From Desulfobulbaceae bacterium (lineage in GTDB: Bacteria; Desulfobacterota; Desulfobulbia; Desulfobulbales; UBA5123), in contig JAOUHH010000117.1 of NCBI GenBank assembly GCA_029865195.1, positions 1-8,291 on the forward strand: a stretch of 8,291 nucleotides of DNA. The letters are read 5' to 3'. Position 1 is the first letter of the stretch, and each line of letters begins with the position of its first letter. Of the stretch, positions 6,312-8,291 are shown piece by piece. The translations under genes were made by a program, and so were the position numbers. Below the pieces are notes generated by a model. That model did no database searches. It was given only the letters and a program-made list of their open reading frames with translations, and was not told the origin of the DNA.

Positions 6312-6804
6312 TGGCCTGCTCCTCATCACCGAAGACCCGCAGCAGCCGTTCTTCCATCTCGCCGGGCAGCTCGTCGGCAAACTTACGATTCAAGGCGTGT
6401 ACGAGAAATTCGCCCCCCTCTTCCTGGATGGTGATGGTGCCGGGGGTCAGGGTGATGGAGTTGGCAAACACCACCTGGCCGATCTCGCTGTTGATCCTGG
6501 TCTTGAAGTGCATGACCTGCGGCTCGATCAGCTCCCGCATCCGGGGATGGAGGGCCAGATAGGTGACATGGACGGTGGAAAGGACGATCTCCTTGCCCAG
6601 CCAGGGCAGATAGGCGATGAACCGACGGAGCTCCCGCCAGCGCCGGGAGTCGCTCTTGTTGCGGTCATGGAAAAGGAGATCCGCGGAAAGGAATGCGACC
6701 AGCAGGCTTGAAAAGACGCCGAGGGTCAGATGGAAAGCATCAAATTTCCCGGACAGCAGCATCCAGAAGGCAAAGAGCACGAGAAAGGAGTAAAATATAT
6801 GCAC
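6304..6804 (-). CDS. mrpE: Mrp/Mnh antiporter subunit E, first gene of the operon
   Basis: This 166-residue MrpE/MnhE family protein has two or three N-terminal hydrophobic segments (about 3-18, 25-45 and 62-85) and a cytoplasmic C-terminal domain. Family features are FWMLLSGKFDAFHLTLG (13-29) and the motif ITLTPGTITI (117-126), followed by a small beta-rich region and a Glu-rich amphipathic end. The start codon is GTG at 6804-6802, preceded by GGGA about 6 bases upstream; no better ATG is available in frame near the start of the first span. It is the promoter-proximal gene here, facing the intergenic region. In other systems MrpE is needed for full activity or assembly but is not the ion carrier. 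The order E-F-G-first differs from the A-G order of Bacillus. Confidence 0.94.
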   Translation of the reverse strand: MHIFYSFLVLFAFWMLLSGKFDAFHLTLGVFSSLLVAFLSADLLFHDRNKSDSRRWRELRRFIAYLPWLGKEIVLSTVHVTYLALHPRMRELIEPQVMHFKTRINSEIGQVVFANSITLTPGTITIQEEGGEFLVHALNRKFADELPGEMEERLLRVFGDEEQANG

Positions 6805-6967
6805 GCTGTTTCCCGAAAAAAATAGATGACTGAACCTGTTTCACTTTTCAGCGTTAAACTGTACTATCACAATGCTAAGAAAATCAAATTGTTTTGTGGC
6901 CCGGTTATTTTTTTGCCTGCATTGACGCGACAGGAAAGACCGTTACCAACCATAAACCAAGGCAGCT
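6805..6967. other. Divergent intergenic region between mrp operon and tauE-like gene
   Basis: This is the only non-coding stretch of notable size (163 bases). It is clearly AT-richer than its surroundings and holds A/T runs near 6816-6822 and 6908-6914. It must contain or adjoin the promoters of both transcription units, unless either unit starts elsewhere. I saw no clear inverted repeat for a regulator, no riboswitch-like fold and no terminator hairpin. Frames that are open through it do not look coding. Confidence 0.7.
6858..6887 (-). promoter_or_regulatory. Candidate sigma-70-like promoter for the mrp operon
   Basis: On the minus strand a -35-like TTGATT (6887-6882) is followed after 18 bases by a -10-like TACAGT (6863-6858). 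Each matches the consensus at 4 of 6 positions. Transcription would start near 6851, leaving a leader of about 47 bases before the GTG of mrpE. The match is weak, and AT-rich DNA yields such pairs by chance. Confidence 0.3.
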
Positions 6968-7855
6968 ATGGATCTTTTCTTGATCACCTTCCCGGTGTCC
7001 GGGGCACAGACCTGGTTTTTCCTGCCGCCGCTGCTCGCCTTCGGCATCTCCTTCTTCACCTCCATGGCCGGGGTCTCCGGGGCCTTCCTGCTCCTCCCTT
7101 TCCAGATGAGCTACCTGGGCTTTGTCTCGCCGGCGGTGAGCTCCACCAATTTCCTCTACAACGTCATCGGCACCCCCGGCGGCGTGATGCGCTTTATCCG
7201 CGAACAGCGGATGGTCTGGCCCCTGGCCAACTGCTTTATCGGCGGCGCCCTGCCCGGCATCCTGTTGGGGTACTATCTCCGCATCCGCTACCTGCCCGAC
7301 CCCAAATCCTTCAAGTTTTTTGTCGGCGTGGTGCTGCTGGGCATCGGCCTGCGCCTCCTGAAGGGCATCAACAAGACAGGCGGACAGAAGAAAACGCCAG
7401 CCGCCTTCACCATCACCGACATGCGCGCTTCGCTCAGCCGAGTCTCCTATTCATTCCAAGGTGAAGAGATCTCCTTCAGCGTGCCGCTGCTGGTCGGCCT
7501 CTCCTTCGGGATCGGCATCATCGGCGGCATCTACGGGGTGAGCGGCGGCGTGATCCTCGCCCCGATCTGCGTCAGCTTTCTCGCCATCCCCATCCATACC
7601 GTGGCCGGCGCGGTGCTGTTTGCCAACTTCGCCACCTCGGTGGCCGGGGTCCTCTTCTACACCCTGATCCCGATCAACGGCCAAACCGCCCCGCCCGACT
7701 GGCTGCTGGGGACCCTCTTCGGCCTCGGCGGCCTGGCCGGGATGTACCTCGGCGCCAAGTGCCAGAAACACCTGCCGGAAAGGTTGATCAAGGCGGGCCT
7801 GGGGGCGATCATCCTCCTGGTCGCCGGCCGCTATATCCTGCAGTTCTTCCACTGA
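6968..7855 (+). CDS. Sulfite exporter TauE/SafE family membrane protein
   Basis: This 295-residue integral membrane protein of the TauE/SafE (DUF81) family has about eight spans. The family's internal duplication is visible: AFGISFFTSMAGVSGAF (24-40) in the first half parallels SFGIGIIGGIYGVSGGV (179-195) in the second, each with a GVSG turn (35-38 and 190-193). A polar cytoplasmic or periplasmic loop separates the halves (about 133-170). Characterised members export sulfite, sulfoacetate or other sulfur-containing organic anions, but the substrate cannot be read from this sequence. The ATG at 6968 has AAGG 5-8 bases upstream. It diverges from the mrp operon and is followed 21 bases later by nth. 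In a sulfur-metabolising anaerobe a sulfite or thiol-anion substrate is plausible, but that is inference. Confidence 0.92.
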   Translation: MDLFLITFPVSGAQTWFFLPPLLAFGISFFTSMAGVSGAFLLLPFQMSYLGFVSPAVSSTNFLYNVIGTPGGVMRFIREQRMVWPLANCFIGGALPGILLGYYLRIRYLPDPKSFKFFVGVVLLGIGLRLLKGINKTGGQKKTPAAFTITDMRASLSRVSYSFQGEEISFSVPLLVGLSFGIGIIGGIYGVSGGVILAPICVSFLAIPIHTVAGAVLFANFATSVAGVLFYTLIPINGQTAPPDWLLGTLFGLGGLAGMYLGAKCQKHLPERLIKAGLGAIILLVAGRYILQFFH

Positions 7856-7876
7856 TTTCCCCACAAGAGCATCGCC

Positions 7877-8291
7877 ATGCCCATCGATATCGAAGCCATC
7901 CTGCCGCGCCTGGAGCGCGAAGTCGCCAACTACCAGACCCCGGTGGTCGACCTGATCGCGGTCCAGACCCGCGACCCGTACAAGGTACTGGTCGCCACCA
8001 TCCTCTCGGCCCGCACCAAGGACGAGGTCACCGCCAAGGCCGCTGACCGGCTCTTCAAACGAGCCCCGGATCTCGCCAGCCTGGCAGAACTTTCAGAGGC
8101 AGAGCTTGAAAAACTGATCCACCCGGTGGGCTTCTTCCGCACCAAGGCCAAGCATCTCGCCCAGCTGCCGGGGGCATTGGCACAGTTGTTCGACGGCGTT
8201 ATCCCCGATGCGGTGGAGCCGCTCACCAAGCTCCCCGGCGTCGGCCGCAAGACCGCCAACCTGGTGGTGACGGTGGCCTTCGACAAGCCGG
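7877..8291 (+). CDS. nth: Endonuclease III, 5' part (3' end outside window)
   Basis: This is a DNA glycosylase/AP lyase that removes oxidised pyrimidines in base-excision repair; 138 complete codons are visible. The N-terminal region has DPYKVLVATILSARTKDEVT (33-52), the DNA-lesion-side helix typical of the family. The helix-hairpin-helix motif is TKLPGVGRKTANLVV (117-131), where K125 corresponds to the catalytic Lys120 of the E. coli enzyme. The catalytic Asp and the four-cysteine iron-sulfur cluster loop would lie beyond the window edge and cannot be checked. The SARTKDEVT form resembles the archaeal and eukaryotic-like branch more than E. coli Nth, where the equivalent segment carries a glutamine. 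A weak AAGAG site lies 7 bases before the ATG. The 21-base gap suggests co-transcription with the TauE-like gene. Confidence 0.93.
   Translation, partial: MPIDIEAILPRLEREVANYQTPVVDLIAVQTRDPYKVLVATILSARTKDEVTAKAADRLFKRAPDLASLAELSEAELEKLIHPVGFFRTKAKHLAQLPGALAQLFDGVIPDAVEPLTKLPGVGRKTANLVVTVAFDKP

Noticed and set aside
6312..6380. Longer mrpF starting at 6380
   Set aside because: The extra 23 residues are polar, Cys/Arg-rich and antithetical to the family's short N-terminus. The ATG at 6311 has a good GAGGAG site.
6839..6867. Possible plus-strand promoter TTTCAC-17-TACTAT for the TauE-like gene
   Set aside because: The -35 element matches the consensus at only two positions and the leader would be about 95 bases. 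It is too weak to annotate. TTGACG at 6922 likewise lacks a good -10 element.
6898..6914. GC stretch followed by a T-run on the plus strand, like an intrinsic terminator
   Set aside because: No hairpin stem of useful length forms before the T-run, and no gene reads into it from the left on this strand.
6826..7464. 212-codon plus-strand frame spanning the intergenic region and the start of the TauE-like gene
   Set aside because: Downstream of 6968 it is an off-frame reading of the TauE-like gene, and the part before that has no ribosome binding site or recognisable domain.

Overview
The window is GC-rich, tightly packed bacterial DNA with two divergent transcription units that meet at a 163-base AT-richer gap (6805-6967). 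The gene order and protein style resemble Mrp-type operons of anaerobic Deltaproteobacteria (Desulfobacterota). That placement is an inference from family resemblance, because no rRNA or other taxonomic marker is present.

Minus strand (6804 down to 1): one operon for a multisubunit Mrp/Mnh-type monovalent cation/proton antiporter. In transcription order it reads mrpE, mrpF, mrpG, a fused MbhD(DUF4040)-MbhE-MnhB protein, mrpC, a first MrpD/NuoN-like subunit (D1), a second MrpD/NuoL-like subunit (D2), a 39-residue single-span membrane protein, a 97-residue two-span membrane protein, and a third MrpD-like subunit (D3) that runs off the left edge. Every junction inside the operon is an overlap of 4-8 bases or a gap of 1-9 bases, so the genes are probably translationally coupled. 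There is no full-length MrpA in the window. Its C-terminal parts (MbhD and MbhE) sit on the MrpB polypeptide, and its antiporter half is presumably supplied by the extra MrpD/NuoL-like subunits. This modular layout resembles the membrane arm of MBH-type respiratory complexes more than the Bacillus mrpABCDEFG operon. No hydrogenase or NADH dehydrogenase subunit is visible here.

Plus strand (6968 to 8291): a sulfite exporter TauE/SafE-family membrane protein, followed 21 bases later by the 5' part of nth, encoding endonuclease III (DNA base-excision repair), which runs off the right edge.

The points most worth a second look are the two unassigned small membrane proteins lodged between antiporter subunits, the replacement of the transmembrane-helix-7 lysine by asparagine in D3, and the loss of the helix-10/11 His/Lys pair in D1. 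Together these suggest that the three antiporter-like subunits are not functionally equivalent. No CRISPR array, tRNA, rRNA, insertion sequence or obvious intrinsic terminator was seen.
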